Source of the DNA: Cryobacterium levicorallinum | Lineage (GTDB): Bacteria; Actinomycetota; Actinomycetes; Actinomycetales; Microbacteriaceae | Direction of reading: 5' to 3' | DNA length: 64,000 nucleotides | Assembly (NCBI RefSeq): GCF_004402405.1 | Contig: NZ_SOFE01000011.1 | Location: forward strand, 124,001-188,000 | Part shown: one piece after another, positions 8,568 to 17,606 of the stretch | Numbering within the stretch: the first letter of the stretch is position 1 | How the letters are laid out: each line of letters starts with the position of its first letter | Notes under the pieces: generated by a model | Seen by the model: the letters and a program-made list of their open reading frames with translations, nothing else | Told to the model about the DNA's origin: nothing | Databases searched by the model: none | Made by a program: the position numbers and the translations under genes

Positions 8568-8951
8568 TTACTTGAGGGTAACGGTTGCGCCGGCCTCTTC
8601 GAGGGAAGCCTTGGCCTTCTCGGCAGCATCCTTGGCAACGCCCTCGAGGACGGCCTTCGGCGCGCCATCGACAACAGCCTTGGCCTCGCCGAGGCCCAGG
8701 CTGGTGAGCTCGCGCACAACCTTGATGACCTGGATCTTCTTGTCGCCAACGGCGTCAAGGATGACGTCGAACGCGGTCTGCTCTTCGACCTCTTCAGCAG
8801 CAGCGGCGGGGCCAGCGGCTCCGGCAGCGGCGACGGGAGCGGCTGCGGTGACCTCGAAGGTCTCCTCGAACGCCTTGACGAACTCGGAGAGCTCGATGAG
8901 GGTCAGGCCCTTGAACTGCTCAAGCAGGTCTTCAGTGGAAAGCTTTGCCAT
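8568..8951 (-). CDS. rplL: Ribosomal protein L7/L12
   Basis: Stalk protein of 127 residues that recruits translation factors to the 50S subunit. The N-terminal dimerisation domain ([20 protein letters not shown]) is followed by an Ala-rich hinge at about 38-55 ([18 protein letters not shown]) and the globular C-terminal domain with [20 protein letters not shown] and the terminal VTLK. Length and composition are normal for actinobacteria. It lies 54 bases downstream of rplJ in the same operon. Confidence 0.98.
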   Translation of the reverse strand: MAKLSTEDLLEQFKGLTLIELSEFVKAFEETFEVTAAAPVAAAGAAGPAAAAEEVEEQTAFDVILDAVGDKKIQVIKVVRELTSLGLGEAKAVVDGAPKAVLEGVAKDAAEKAKASLEEAGATVTLK

Positions 8952-9005
8952 GATGTACTCCTATTAGTTTCTTAAAAATTCGTGAACCGTGAACCAGGCA
9001 GGTGC

Positions 9006-9521
9006 CTAGTTCGCGGACTCCTGCTTCTCACGCAGCGCGTCGATGGTGCGAACAGCCTTCGACAGCGGTGCCTGGAAGAGATAAGCGGCTCCGAACAGCG
9101 ATGCCTTGAAGGCGCCGGCCAGCTTGGCCAGCAGCACCTCGCGGGACTCGAGGTCGGCAAGCTTGCCAACCTCCGCTGCGGTGAGCGGGTTACCGTCAAA
9201 GTAACCGCCCTTTACCACCAGGAGAGGGTTTGCCTTGGTAAAGGCACGCAGGGTCTTCGCGACGGCGACGGGGTCTCCGTGCACGAAGGCGATAGCGGAC
9301 GGACCGACAAGTTCCTCGTCGAACGAGGTGATGCCGGCATTGTTGGCCGCAATCTTGGTGAGCGTGTTCTTTACCACGGCGTACGTGGCGTCCTCACTGA
9401 TGGACTTACGCAGGCTCTTGAGCTGCGCAACAGTGAGACCGCGGTACTCGGTGAGCAGAACGGCGGTCGAGCTCTGGAATTTCTCCGTAAGCTCGGCGAC
9501 CGTTGCTTCCTTGTTCGCCAT
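9006..9521 (-). CDS. rplJ: Ribosomal protein L10
   Basis: Base of the L7/L12 stalk, 171 residues. It starts [18 protein letters not shown] with a GAGGAG ribosome site seven bases before the ATG, so I set the start there rather than at an ATG 12 bases upstream. Conserved blocks include [30 protein letters not shown] and the C-terminal helix that binds L12 dimers. rplL follows. A leader with a strong hairpin and T-run precedes it. Confidence 0.97.
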   Translation of the reverse strand: MANKEATVAELTEKFQSSTAVLLTEYRGLTVAQLKSLRKSISEDATYAVVKNTLTKIAANNAGITSFDEELVGPSAIAFVHGDPVAVAKTLRAFTKANPLLVVKGGYFDGNPLTAAEVGKLADLESREVLLAKLAGAFKASLFGAAYLFQAPLSKAVRTIDALREKQESAN

Positions 9522-9571
9522 GGTGCTCCTCATTAATAATCATGTGCCGGGTAGCCCGGGGCGCAGACATG

Positions 9572-9602
9572 AAAAAAGCTCCAGCGCAGGGCGCCGGAGC
9601 TT
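9572..9602 (-). terminator. Attenuator-like terminator in the rplJ-rplL leader
   Basis: On the minus strand an 11-bp stem, AAGCTCCgGCGC / GCGCtGGAGCTT, is followed directly by a T-run and lies about 50 bases before the L10 start. A terminator in this position between promoter and gene is the layout of the ribosomal L10 leader, in which L10-L12 binding to the leader represses the operon. The leader itself would occupy roughly 9603-9720; its kink-turn was not resolved by eye. Confidence 0.65.
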
Positions 9603-9806
9603 GGGGAACAATCCAAAAGATTGTAGCTGAACTTCGAACACCTGCGCGGGCCGTTCACGTGAATGAACCTTCGTCTGCACTTCTGTCTTTCGACATAGCG
9701 CAGCAACCGGCGGTCTGTGGCTAAAGTTCACCCTACGGCAGGTTGCGGGCGCGCGCAAATCAGCATCCACTTACCGGCCAGTGTCGCATCTGCCGACGCG
9801 AAATGG

Positions 9807-9849
9807 TTGACATGCATCCACTACCTGCCTATCGTTGATATCTGTCAAC
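9807..9849 (+). promoter_or_regulatory. Promoter and operator of the MFS/MarR operon
   Basis: A -35 box TTGACA at 9807-9812 is separated by 17 bases from a -10-like TATCGT at 9830-9835. Overlapping the -10 is a dyad GTTGATATCTGTCAAC at 9834-9849 with GTTGA/TCAAC arms, well placed as the operator of the MarR regulator encoded at the end of the operon. Confidence 0.6.
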
Positions 9850-9864
9850 CACTTAAGGAGTCGC

Positions 9865-11619
9865 ATGGCCCGCGCCAGTCGAACCGCTCGAGAGCCGGCC
9901 CCCGACGGTTCGATGACCCACCGCCAGGTGCTCGAAGCCCTGTCGGGCCTGCTGCTGGGCATGTTCGTGTCGATTCTGGCGAACACCGTCGTGAGCACGT
10001 CGCTGCCGCTCATTCTCAGTGACCTCAAGGGCTCGCAGTCGGCCTATACCTGGGTCGTCACGGCGACGCTGCTCGCTACGACGGTGAGCACGCCCATCTG
10101 GGGCAAGGTCGCCGACCTGTTCAACCGCAAGCTGCTCATTCAGCTGGCCCTCGCCGTCTTCGTGATCGGCAGCGCCCTCGCCGGTTTCTCGCAGGACGCG
10201 GGCACCCTCATCGCGTTCCGGGTGCTGCAGGGCCTCGGCGCCGGCGGTCTGGTCGCCCTCAGCCAGATCATCATGGCCGACATCATCAGCCCCCGCGAGC
10301 GCGGCCGCTATGCCGGCCTGTTCGGCGCGGTCATGGCCCTCGGCACCATCGGCGGCCCTCTGCTCGGCGGCGTCGTAACGGATGCCTTCGGCTGGCGCTG
10401 GAACTTCTTCATCGCCCTGCCGGTGGCAATCGTCGCCATCGTGCTGCTGCAGCGCACCCTGCACCTGCCGGCACGGCCGAAGCGGGTCGTACGCATGGAT
10501 TATCTGGGCGCCGCGCTCATCACGAGCAGCATCTCCCTGCTGCTGATCTGGGTGACCCTGGCCGGTTCGCAGTTTGAGTGGCTGTCGATGACCTCGTGGG
10601 TCATGGCAATCGGTGCCGTCCTGCTGCTCGTAGCGGCCGTCATCGTCGAGATGCGCGCCACGGAGCCGATTATTCCGCTCAGCCTGTTTCGGAGTCGCAC
10701 CTTTACCTTCGCGACGGTCGCGAGCCTCGCGGTCGGCGTCTCCCTGTTCGGAACCTCCGTCTTTCTCAGCCAGTACATGCAGCTCGCCCGCGGCGCGACG
10801 CCAACCGAGTCCGGCCTGCTCACCATTCCCATGATGGGCGGCCTACTCATCTCGTCGACGCTGTTCGGAACCGTGATCAGTCGGCGCGGCACCTGGAAAT
10901 CGATCATGGTCTCCGGCTCCGTGCTCATGCTCGTCGGCACCACCCTGCTCGGCACGCTCGATGTGTACACCAGCCTCGTCTTCGTCGGCGTCTATATGTT
11001 TACCCTCGGAGCCGGCCTGGGCATGGTCATGCAGAACCTTGTTCTGGTCGTGCAGAACACCATTGAGGTGCGACACCTCGGCGTCGCCACCAGCTCGGTC
11101 ACCTTCTTCCGCAGCCTCGGCGGCGCGGTCGGTGTCTCGGTGATGGGGTCGATTCTGGGCAGTGTCGTCGCCACGCAGATCAGCAGCCGCGTCGGCAATC
11201 TCAGCCCCGCCAATCAAGCGGATGCGGGTCGACTGCTGGGCGACGGTGTCATCCCGCAGGTCAATCTGCTGCCCGACGTGCTGCGCATCATCGTTGAAAC
11301 GGCCTACGGCTCCGGCGTCGGCCTGATCTTCCTGGTCAGCGCACCGCTGGTTCTCGTGACCCTCCTCATGGTGTCGCTGCTGCCCAATCATCCGCTCGGC
11401 ACGGAGACCGGCATCGATCGGGTGCGCTCGGCCACCGTAGAGTCGACTCCGGCGCCGAAATCGACCCGGCTGCGCGAGACGGAAACCGTGGAGGACATCG
11501 TGATCGACGTGAGCGCGGCGTCCGCTGGCCTGCTGCCGGTGGGGCGCGCCCACGATACCCAGTCGATTCGTATCGTGCAGCCCGCGAGCGACAAGACCAG
11601 GACAACACGCGATGAGTGA
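9865..11619 (+). CDS. MFS multidrug exporter, DHA2 (EmrB/QacA) family
   Basis: Proton-driven drug exporter of 584 residues with about 14 membrane segments. Family motif A is visible as GKVADLFNRK at residues 80-89, and the DHA2-type first helix as LANTVVSTSLP. Segments RVLQGLGAGGLVALSQ and GAVMALGTIGGPLLGG correspond to conserved loops and motif C. The ATG follows AAGGAG. The last 65 residues are a soluble, charged cytoplasmic tail longer than usual. The stop overlaps by 8 bases the start of a MarR gene, a common repressor-exporter pairing. Confidence 0.92.
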   Translation: MARASRTAREPAPDGSMTHRQVLEALSGLLLGMFVSILANTVVSTSLPLILSDLKGSQSAYTWVVTATLLATTVSTPIWGKVADLFNRKLLIQLALAVFVIGSALAGFSQDAGTLIAFRVLQGLGAGGLVALSQIIMADIISPRERGRYAGLFGAVMALGTIGGPLLGGVVTDAFGWRWNFFIALPVAIVAIVLLQRTLHLPARPKRVVRMDYLGAALITSSISLLLIWVTLAGSQFEWLSMTSWVMAIGAVLLLVAAVIVEMRATEPIIPLSLFRSRTFTFATVASLAVGVSLFGTSVFLSQYMQLARGATPTESGLLTIPMMGGLLISSTLFGTVISRRGTWKSIMVSGSVLMLVGTTLLGTLDVYTSLVFVGVYMFTLGAGLGMVMQNLVLVVQNTIEVRHLGVATSSVTFFRSLGGAVGVSVMGSILGSVVATQISSRVGNLSPANQADAGRLLGDGVIPQVNLLPDVLRIIVETAYGSGVGLIFLVSAPLVLVTLLMVSLLPNHPLGTETGIDRVRSATVESTPAPKSTRLRETETVEDIVIDVSAASAGLLPVGRAHDTQSIRIVQPASDKTRTTRDE

Positions 11620-12073
11620 CAGGGTCGCACCGACATTTGTGGATGGCGAGAGCCCCGAACTCGCCCGGGTTGAGGCACAAATGGCCCTGCTCGCCTCGGG
11701 AATCCGGGCCAGCACCCGGTCGACCGCGGCCAGCATCGACCCGGCCCTGGAGCCGTTCGGGCTGGCTGTGCTGCGCGTGCTCGCTCGACGGGGTGAAACC
11801 CACGCCGGAGTCGTCGCCGAGGTGCTCGCGGTGGATCGGAGCATGATCAGCCGCCAGGCCAGGCTGCTCTGTGGGCTGGACCTCGTCGGAACCCGGGTCG
11901 ATCCGCTCGACGGTCGCGCGCGGTTTCTGGCGCTCACCCCGCTCGCCGAGGCGAAGCTGGCCAAGGTGCGCCGCGAGCGCACCGCTCTCGTTCACCGACG
12001 CCTCAGCACCTGGACGACCGCCGAGCTCGACCAGTTCGCCGTTCTGCTGGAGCGGCTGAACGAAGCCGACTAG
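11612..12073 (+). CDS. MarR family transcriptional regulator
   Basis: Winged helix repressor of 153 residues. The recognition region is RGETHAGVVAEVLAVDRSMISRQARLL (split here over residues about 60-86), followed by the wing with VDPLDGRARFLALTPLAEAK. The gene overlaps the exporter gene by 8 bases, so the two are co-translated, and the dyad at 9834 is a plausible target. Its 3' end overlaps by 4 bases the convergent sensor kinase gene. Confidence 0.88.
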   Translation: MSDRVAPTFVDGESPELARVEAQMALLASGIRASTRSTAASIDPALEPFGLAVLRVLARRGETHAGVVAEVLAVDRSMISRQARLLCGLDLVGTRVDPLDGRARFLALTPLAEAKLAKVRRERTALVHRRLSTWTTAELDQFAVLLERLNEAD

Positions 12074-13587
12074 GCCGCGACGAGCGGAAGCGCCACCCGA
12101 AACTGGGTGCGACCGGGAGCGCTCTCGACACTGACTTCGCCGTGGTGCGCAGCGACGACCGCTGCCACGATGGCGAGGCCCAGGCCGGTGCTGCCGGTTC
12201 CGCGAAAGCGTGAGCTGTCGCCGCGGGCGAACCGTTCGAACAGGGTGTTTTTGAGGGCATCGGGAATGCCCGGACCGTTGTCGGTGACCGTGATGACGGC
12301 CTGGTCGCCGATGGCGGTGAGCACGATGACCACGCTGCTGCCGGCATCCGTGTGGATCCGGGCGTTAGCGAGCAGATTGGCGATGACCTGACGCAGGCGC
12401 GGTTCGTCGCCGGTCGCCTCGATCGGTTCTTCGGGCAGCTCGACGTTCCAGCCGTGATCGGGGCCGGCGGCGTGCGCGTCGCTGACGGCGTCGACGAGCA
12501 GCATGGTGAGGTCCACCGGCTCCAGTTCGAGTTCACGGCCCTCGTCGAGGCGGGCCAGCAACAGCAGGTCCTCGACCAGCCCGGTCATGCGCACCGACTC
12601 CGACTCGATGCGACCGAGCGCGTGCATGGCGTCGGGCGGCAGCTCCTGGCCGCTGCGGCGGGTGAGTTCGGAATACCCGCGAATGGATGCCAGCGGGGTG
12701 CGCAGTTCGTGGCTCGCGTCGGCGACGAACTGGCGCACCTTGCGTTCGCTCGCCTGCCGAGCCTCCAGGGCGAGGTCGACGTGGTCGAGCATGCGGTTGA
12801 GGGCGGCGCCGACCCGGCCGACCTCGGTGCGCGGATCGGTGTCGCCGGCCGGAACCCGATCATCGAGCGAGACCTCGCCGCGGTCCAGCGGCAGCTGCGC
12901 GACCCGGGTGGCGGTCGCGGTGACCCTCTGCAGTGGGCGCAGGGCCAGCCGCACCACCCAGGCGGCGATGATGGCGACGATCACGAGTCCGACGAGCGAA
13001 ACAAGGCCAACGATCAGGGCCAGTTGGGCGGCCGTGGCAGCAACTCCGGAAAGCGGAAGGCCGACCAGGTAGAGCGTGCCGGTGCGGGACGTTTCGGCCT
13101 GCACTCGGTACTCGCCGAGTTCGCCGCCGAGGTGCACCGTGACCGGCGTCGATTGGTTGACGTGGTCGGCGAGGATCTGCACCTGCTCCGACGTGAGCGC
13201 CTCGATTTGTCCGCTCTCGTCGTCGGTGTAGCCGGTCGTGATGCTGGTTCCGTCGTAGACGAGGGCGAGTAGTCCGGGCGGCTGGGCCGGGCCGCTGAGA
13301 ATGCTGTCGGCCGTCGGAGTGCCGAAGTAGGGGTTGCCGGGCAGGTCGCCGAGACGGTCGCCGTCGTTGTCGCCGACGCCGCCGAGCGCGGCCCCGGAAC
13401 GGTCAGCGGCCGAGGCGAGCTGTAGGTCTAGCCGGTCGACCAGGGAAGCGCGCAGAATGACGACGCTCACGATGCCGATCGTGATGCTCACGACCGCGAG
13501 CAGCCCGACGACGGTGAGCACGAGGCGGCGCTGCAGGGTCCAGGGCGAGCGGGTGCGGCCGCGGCGACGGGGCATCCGCTCAGTCAT
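12070..13587 (-). CDS. Sensor histidine kinase
   Basis: Membrane sensor kinase of 505 residues. Membrane helix one at about 22-46, an extracellular sensor of about 135 residues, helix two at about 189-211, then HAMP, the dimerisation box DASHELRTPLASIRGYSE with phospho-acceptor His293, and an HATPase domain with N box (RQVIANLLANARIHT) and G box (DNGPGIPD, GLGLAIV). This is the classic OmpR-partner architecture of actinobacterial kinases such as TcrY. The gene overlaps the upstream response regulator gene by 4 bases. The signal is unknown. Confidence 0.93.
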   Translation of the reverse strand: MTERMPRRRGRTRSPWTLQRRLVLTVVGLLAVVSITIGIVSVVILRASLVDRLDLQLASAADRSGAALGGVGDNDGDRLGDLPGNPYFGTPTADSILSGPAQPPGLLALVYDGTSITTGYTDDESGQIEALTSEQVQILADHVNQSTPVTVHLGGELGEYRVQAETSRTGTLYLVGLPLSGVAATAAQLALIVGLVSLVGLVIVAIIAAWVVRLALRPLQRVTATATRVAQLPLDRGEVSLDDRVPAGDTDPRTEVGRVGAALNRMLDHVDLALEARQASERKVRQFVADASHELRTPLASIRGYSELTRRSGQELPPDAMHALGRIESESVRMTGLVEDLLLLARLDEGRELELEPVDLTMLLVDAVSDAHAAGPDHGWNVELPEEPIEATGDEPRLRQVIANLLANARIHTDAGSSVVIVLTAIGDQAVITVTDNGPGIPDALKNTLFERFARGDSSRFRGTGSTGLGLAIVAAVVAAHHGEVSVESAPGRTQFRVALPLVAA

Positions 13588-14333
13588 GAAGCAGTTTTGA
13601 GCATGTAACCGGCGCCACGCACCGTGTGGATCATCGGCTCGTGGCCGACATCGACCTTCTTGCGCAGGTACGAGATGTAGATTTCGACGACGCTGGATTT
13701 GCCGCCGAAGTCGTAGCTCCAGACCCGGTCGAGAATCTGGGCTTTGCTGAGCACCCGGCGCGGATTGCGCATGAGAAAGCGCAGCAGTTCGAACTCGGTC
13801 GCGGTCAGTTCGATGGCGTCGCCGTCGCGAAACACCTCGTAGCTGTCCTCATTGAGGGTGAGGTCGCCGACGGTAATGCGCGGGTCGGTCGAGTCCGCCA
13901 CGGCCAGGGTGGAGCGGCGGATGAGACCGCGCAGCCGGGCGACGACCTCCTCGAGGCTGAACGGTTTGGTGACGTAGTCGTCGCCGCCGGCGGTGAGGCC
14001 AATGATGCGGTCGTCGAGGGAATCCTTGGCGGTCAGAAACAGCACCGGTGTCTCGTAGCCGTCGGCGCGCACCCGCTGCAGCACCTGCAGGCCGTCGATG
14101 TCGGGCAGCATGATGTCGAGAACGATGGCGTCGGGGCGGAATTCGCGGGCGATGCTGAGTGCTTGGCGGCCTTCGCCGGCGGTGCGCACCTCCCAGCCCT
14201 CGTAGCGCAGGGCCATCGAGAGCAGATCAGTGAGCGTCGGTTCGTCGTCGACGACGAGTACGCGAATGGCACTGCCGTCGGCCTTGGTCAGTCGGGGGCC
14301 GTGGCCGGTGTGCGTGCTCTCACGTGTGCTCAT
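13584..14333 (-). CDS. OmpR family response regulator
   Basis: Two-component regulator of 249 residues. Receiver domain at about 23-137 with acidic pocket DDE (29-31), phospho-acceptor Asp73 (VLDIMLPD) and the conserved Lys in TKPFSLEEV. The C-terminal winged helix at about 155-247 contains LTATEFELLRFLMRNP and the wing VRGAGYMLK. Translationally coupled to the downstream kinase. The first 22 residues are a polar extension. A short inverted repeat AGTAG/CTACT lies just upstream at 14335-14353. Confidence 0.95.
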   Translation of the reverse strand: MSTRESTHTGHGPRLTKADGSAIRVLVVDDEPTLTDLLSMALRYEGWEVRTAGEGRQALSIAREFRPDAIVLDIMLPDIDGLQVLQRVRADGYETPVLFLTAKDSLDDRIIGLTAGGDDYVTKPFSLEEVVARLRGLIRRSTLAVADSTDPRITVGDLTLNEDSYEVFRDGDAIELTATEFELLRFLMRNPRRVLSKAQILDRVWSYDFGGKSSVVEIYISYLRKKVDVGHEPMIHTVRGAGYMLKTAS

Positions 14334-14528
14334 AGTAGTAAGTATCGCTACTTTTCTATGAGTCGACTATGCGTTGCCCTAGCCCTCACTGTGAGCAGCC
14401 TTGCCCGGGCGTGCGAATTTGCCGCGTGCTGGGGCAATCCTTGGGTTTCGTCCCGAATTCTGCCGTAAATCCTGAGGTGGGGCGAGCATGATCAATCAGA
14501 CACGAGGTGCGACACGGGGGAACCGGCC

Positions 14529-15404
14529 ATGACCTTGACAGCCCTGCTCCGCCGCCGAGCACTACCTTCGAGCCCTGCTGCACTCGTCGACCAAGCCCCG
14601 GCCGATGCTCACAATCTGACCGACGTCGGCGGAAAGACCTACTTTCTGGTCTACGGACGAGATGCGCTGTTCTGCTTCGACGGTTCGAGCCTGGCCACCG
14701 TGCCTCAGGCCCCGGCAGGAATCACGCGCATCGTCGCCGTGGGCACCGACCTGTATCTGACGGCCGAGTCCGACCGGCATCCGGGTCTCACGTCGATTCA
14801 TCGCTATCGCAACGGCCGGTTCACCTTCATCGCCACAACCGAGGCCTCGCAACTGCTCCTGACCAGCTTTCGCGGACGAGCGTACTTTCGCTTACAGTCC
14901 GGCCTCTGGTACGTCAACGGCCGTGAACTGGTTCCAGTAGCCGGATCCCCGATCGACATTCTCGCCCTGACGGTGTTTGGTCAGGAACTCTATATCGTTC
15001 ACCATGACTCAGAAGTGTGCGCCATCTCGAGCTACCGCGGGTCATCGTTTACCCGGCTGGACGGTGTTCCCGCCGACGGGCCGTTCGAGTTCGCCGCCCT
15101 TGATGAGGCGCTATATATTCGCACGCGCCGTCACGTCTATGTCTGGGCGCGGTCAACCTTCAGCCTCGCATCGAGCGGGCGATTCACCGGGCTGGCCGCC
15201 TACAACGGGGTGCTCTATGCCAAGGCCTACGGCACGAGCAAGCTCGGGGTGCTCGACCGCACCGGCTTCTCTGAGCTCGCGAATACCCCGCCGCTGAGTG
15301 GGGAGATCAACATCGTTCGGGGTGGTCTGTACTTTCTCGACCGCGCCGGACGGCTGCACACGCATCGAACGGCGGCCCCGCCGCTTCGCGCGTCGATTGA
15401 CTGA
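14529..15404 (+). CDS. Hypothetical protein with propeller-like repeats
   Basis: 291 residues, not assigned to a named family. The sequence is built from repeating blocks of about 40 residues with the pattern G-x-x-L-Y/Y-F-x, hydrophobic strand, then a short Phe/Leu turn (GKTYFLVYGRDALFCFDG, GTDLYLTAESD, FRGRAYFRLQSGLWYVNG, FGQELYIVHHD, LDEALYIRTRR, YNGVLYAKAYG, VRGGLYFLDRAG). Seven such blocks suggest a beta-propeller. There is no signal peptide or membrane segment, so it is predicted to be cytoplasmic. GGGGGA precedes the ATG. It stands alone; the neighbour on the opposite strand ends 13 bases away. Confidence 0.7.
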   Translation: MTLTALLRRRALPSSPAALVDQAPADAHNLTDVGGKTYFLVYGRDALFCFDGSSLATVPQAPAGITRIVAVGTDLYLTAESDRHPGLTSIHRYRNGRFTFIATTEASQLLLTSFRGRAYFRLQSGLWYVNGRELVPVAGSPIDILALTVFGQELYIVHHDSEVCAISSYRGSSFTRLDGVPADGPFEFAALDEALYIRTRRHVYVWARSTFSLASSGRFTGLAAYNGVLYAKAYGTSKLGVLDRTGFSELANTPPLSGEINIVRGGLYFLDRAGRLHTHRTAAPPLRASID

Positions 15405-15417
15405 GCGCGCTCGCGGT

Positions 15418-16533
15418 TTATTGCAGGATGTTGAGCAGTTCCGGCGCGGGCACGAGCGCGTGGCTGCCGGGCAGGAACAGCCTCTGGCAGCCGTCGAGTT
15501 CGACCTGAATCGACGTGTCGAGCCGGGTGCCTGCGCGCTCCGGCCAGAGCACCGCAAACCGGGTCGGGTCGGTGCTGCACTCGGGCGCCTGCGAAGCGGA
15601 TGCTGCGGCGGCGAGGAGCACCGCAGCATCCGCTTCAAGGGTGCTCGCGCCGGCAAAGGTGCCGAACTGCAGGTTCATCATTGCGCCGAGAGCGAGGTCA
15701 TCGATCCCCTCGACGGAGTTGAGCTCGCTGAGGCCGGGGTCTTGCTGCAGATCGACCGTGTAGACGCAGACGCTCGCGCCGTCGACGCCGGCGAGGGACG
15801 GAGCCTCGGCCGGCGGCGCCGGAATCGTGGTCGGTTCAGCACCGTCGCTCATGCCCTCCGGAAAGGTCTGCAGGCCCATACCGCCAAAGAGCAGCGACTG
15901 CTCGGGCGTGCCGGTGCTCATCGCGCAATTGGCGTCGAGCGCCTCTCGCGTGACCTGCAACACGAGCGGAAGCAGGGTCGTGTCGGTCAGCTCGAGCTCG
16001 TCGAGAGCGGTGTGGGTCGCCGGCTTGGTTTTGCCGCAGGAGGTGCGCGGCCAGGCGGCGCGAAGTGCGTCACCGTCGGTGTTTTCGAGCCAGAGTTCCG
16101 GCACCAGCTCCATGTCGGCGGTGCAGGCCTGGTTGGGGCCCGCCTGGTCGCTGGGTTCGGCGAGCGCCGACAGCAGCGCGCCGAAGTCGCCCTCAAGGGT
16201 CTCGACCTGCACGGCCGACCAGCGGCCCTGCGCGTCGTCGAGGCTGCCGAAAAAGGTGCAGCGATAGGCGGCGACGGGGTTGAAGTCGGTCGGAACCCGT
16301 CCCGGATCCGGCGCGGCGGGGTGCTCGGCGGTCAGGTCGGTTTGGGTCGGAACACCCTCCTGCACGGCGATGTCGTGATTGAGGTTGGGCGCCTGGCAGT
16401 CGACCCCTTCGACGAGGTGCGCGATCGGAGCGTCGGTCGCGGCGGGGAAGCCGGGGAGGCCGGCGCATCCGCTGAGCAAAATGGCGAGCGTGATCGCGAC
16501 TGCGCCTCCAGCTGTGCGTGCGCGGTGCGACAT
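15418..16533 (-). CDS. Hypothetical lipoprotein
   Basis: 371 residues with a lipoprotein signal peptide (lipobox LLSGC, Cys23), so it is probably anchored outside the membrane. The mature part has paired Cys residues and no enzyme motif that I recognise; segments such as VEGVDCQAPNLNHDIAV and LDGCQRLFLPGSHALVPAPE are not diagnostic. GGGGGAATACT precedes the ATG. Convergent with the propeller-like gene. A conserved but uncharacterised surface lipoprotein is the most that can be said. Confidence 0.75.
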   Translation of the reverse strand: MSHRARTAGGAVAITLAILLSGCAGLPGFPAATDAPIAHLVEGVDCQAPNLNHDIAVQEGVPTQTDLTAEHPAAPDPGRVPTDFNPVAAYRCTFFGSLDDAQGRWSAVQVETLEGDFGALLSALAEPSDQAGPNQACTADMELVPELWLENTDGDALRAAWPRTSCGKTKPATHTALDELELTDTTLLPLVLQVTREALDANCAMSTGTPEQSLLFGGMGLQTFPEGMSDGAEPTTIPAPPAEAPSLAGVDGASVCVYTVDLQQDPGLSELNSVEGIDDLALGAMMNLQFGTFAGASTLEADAAVLLAAAASASQAPECSTDPTRFAVLWPERAGTRLDTSIQVELDGCQRLFLPGSHALVPAPELLNILQ

Positions 16534-16738
16534 AGTATTCCCCCGGTTGGTTGCCGTGCACTCACGCTAGCGAACTCAGATCACTTCGCGATAACGATTC
16601 TCAGAGTTTCGGGGCTGCCGAGCGGGGCGTGTCGGGTGCAACGCGGCGCGGCGAGCGGCCGCAGCGTGCGCGGCAGCAAACGAGCGGCACTCCGTGGCGG
16701 TGGCGCGCCGACCGGGCGCGCGGGCACACAATAGAGGG

Positions 16739-17392
16739 GTGCCGAATTCAACGCTGTCCCTCTTCGATCTGGACCAGCCTTCAACGCACCTTGCAGCATC
16801 CGCTCTGCTGCCGGCACCGCACACGCTGCGCATCGTCGCTGACTCGACCGACCGGGTGGCCTGGCTGCGGGCGCGCAACCAGGGAATCACCGCAACGGAT
16901 GTCGCGAAACTGTCGACTCCGAAATCCATTCTGAACGCGGCCCACGACAAAATGCACGGCACGAGCTTCACCGGCAACAGCTACACCGACCACGGGCGGG
17001 CCCGGGAACCGGTCATCGCCGCCTGGGTGCTGGAGAACTACGGCATCGAGCCGAGCACGAACCTGTTCCGGTCGCTCGCGCACCCACGGCATCTGGCCAC
17101 ACCCGACGGAGTCGGCGTGGCGGCCAATGGCGATCTGCACCTGGCCGAGATCAAGACCACGAGCAAGCCGTGGCGCAGCATTCCGCGCAGTTATATGCGG
17201 CAGGTGTGGTGGCAGCAATATGTGCTCGGCGCCGACCGCACGCTGCTGGTCTGGGAAGAGCACCGGGGCTTCGTGCCGGTGGCCCCAGTGCCCGAATGTC
17301 GCTGGATCGAACGCGACGAAGACCAGATCGCCATACTGGTCGGCCTCGCCAACGCCCTGATCGACAACCTCGACGAGCAGACCCGCCGCTAG
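16739..17392 (+). CDS. YqaJ-type exonuclease-like protein
   Basis: 217 residues resembling the YqaJ/lambda-Exo PD-(D/E)xK nuclease family. The motifs are in the right order: GITATDVAKL near the N-terminus, the acidic HGRAREPVIAAW, the metal-binding Asp in LATPDGV, and the E-x-K core LAEIKTTSKPW, followed by MRQVWWQQYVLGA. YqaJ proteins degrade double-stranded DNA from ends and are common in phages, often beside a single-strand annealing protein, but none is nearby, so this is a chromosomal stand-alone copy. The GTG start at 16739 is uncertain; a GAGGG lies directly against it. Confidence 0.75.
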   Translation: MPNSTLSLFDLDQPSTHLAASALLPAPHTLRIVADSTDRVAWLRARNQGITATDVAKLSTPKSILNAAHDKMHGTSFTGNSYTDHGRAREPVIAAWVLENYGIEPSTNLFRSLAHPRHLATPDGVGVAANGDLHLAEIKTTSKPWRSIPRSYMRQVWWQQYVLGADRTLLVWEEHRGFVPVAPVPECRWIERDEDQIAILVGLANALIDNLDEQTRR

Positions 17393-17411
17393 CGGTCCGT
17401 TTGGCGGGGCT

Positions 17412-17438
17412 TGCGCGGTGAGGGGTCCTCACCGCGCA
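17412..17438. terminator. Hairpin after the YqaJ-like gene
   Basis: Perfect 12-base arms TGCGCGGTGAGG / CCTCACCGCGCA with a 3-base loop, 20 bases after the stop. No T-run follows. Confidence 0.6.
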
Positions 17439-17540
17439 TCCCTCAGGCGCACCCGTCATCGCGCATCCGGGAGCGAGCAACTCCATATGTTTGGACCGGG
17501 CCCGGGCCCGCTCCGCGGGCCCACGATAGATCATGGGCCC

Positions 17541-17572
17541 GCTTTCCGGGCCCGGGCCCGGGCCCGGAAAGC
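17541..17572. repeat. 32-bp perfect palindrome of GGGCCC/CCCGGG units
   Basis: The sequence from GCTTTCCGGGCCCGGG to its exact mirror is fully self-complementary with no loop. A related GGGCCCGGGCCCG run lies at 17498-17510. Together they fill the 214-base gap ahead of the oxidoreductase gene, which otherwise contains only its ribosome site. Confidence 0.75.
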
Positions 17573-17606
17573 GGGGGCGCGGGTGCGATGCAGCAGAATG
17601 GGGAGC

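Noticed and set aside
15298-16734. A 478-residue plus-strand open frame
   Set aside because: Covers the lipoprotein gene on the other strand; the lipoprotein has signal peptide and ribosome site, this does not.
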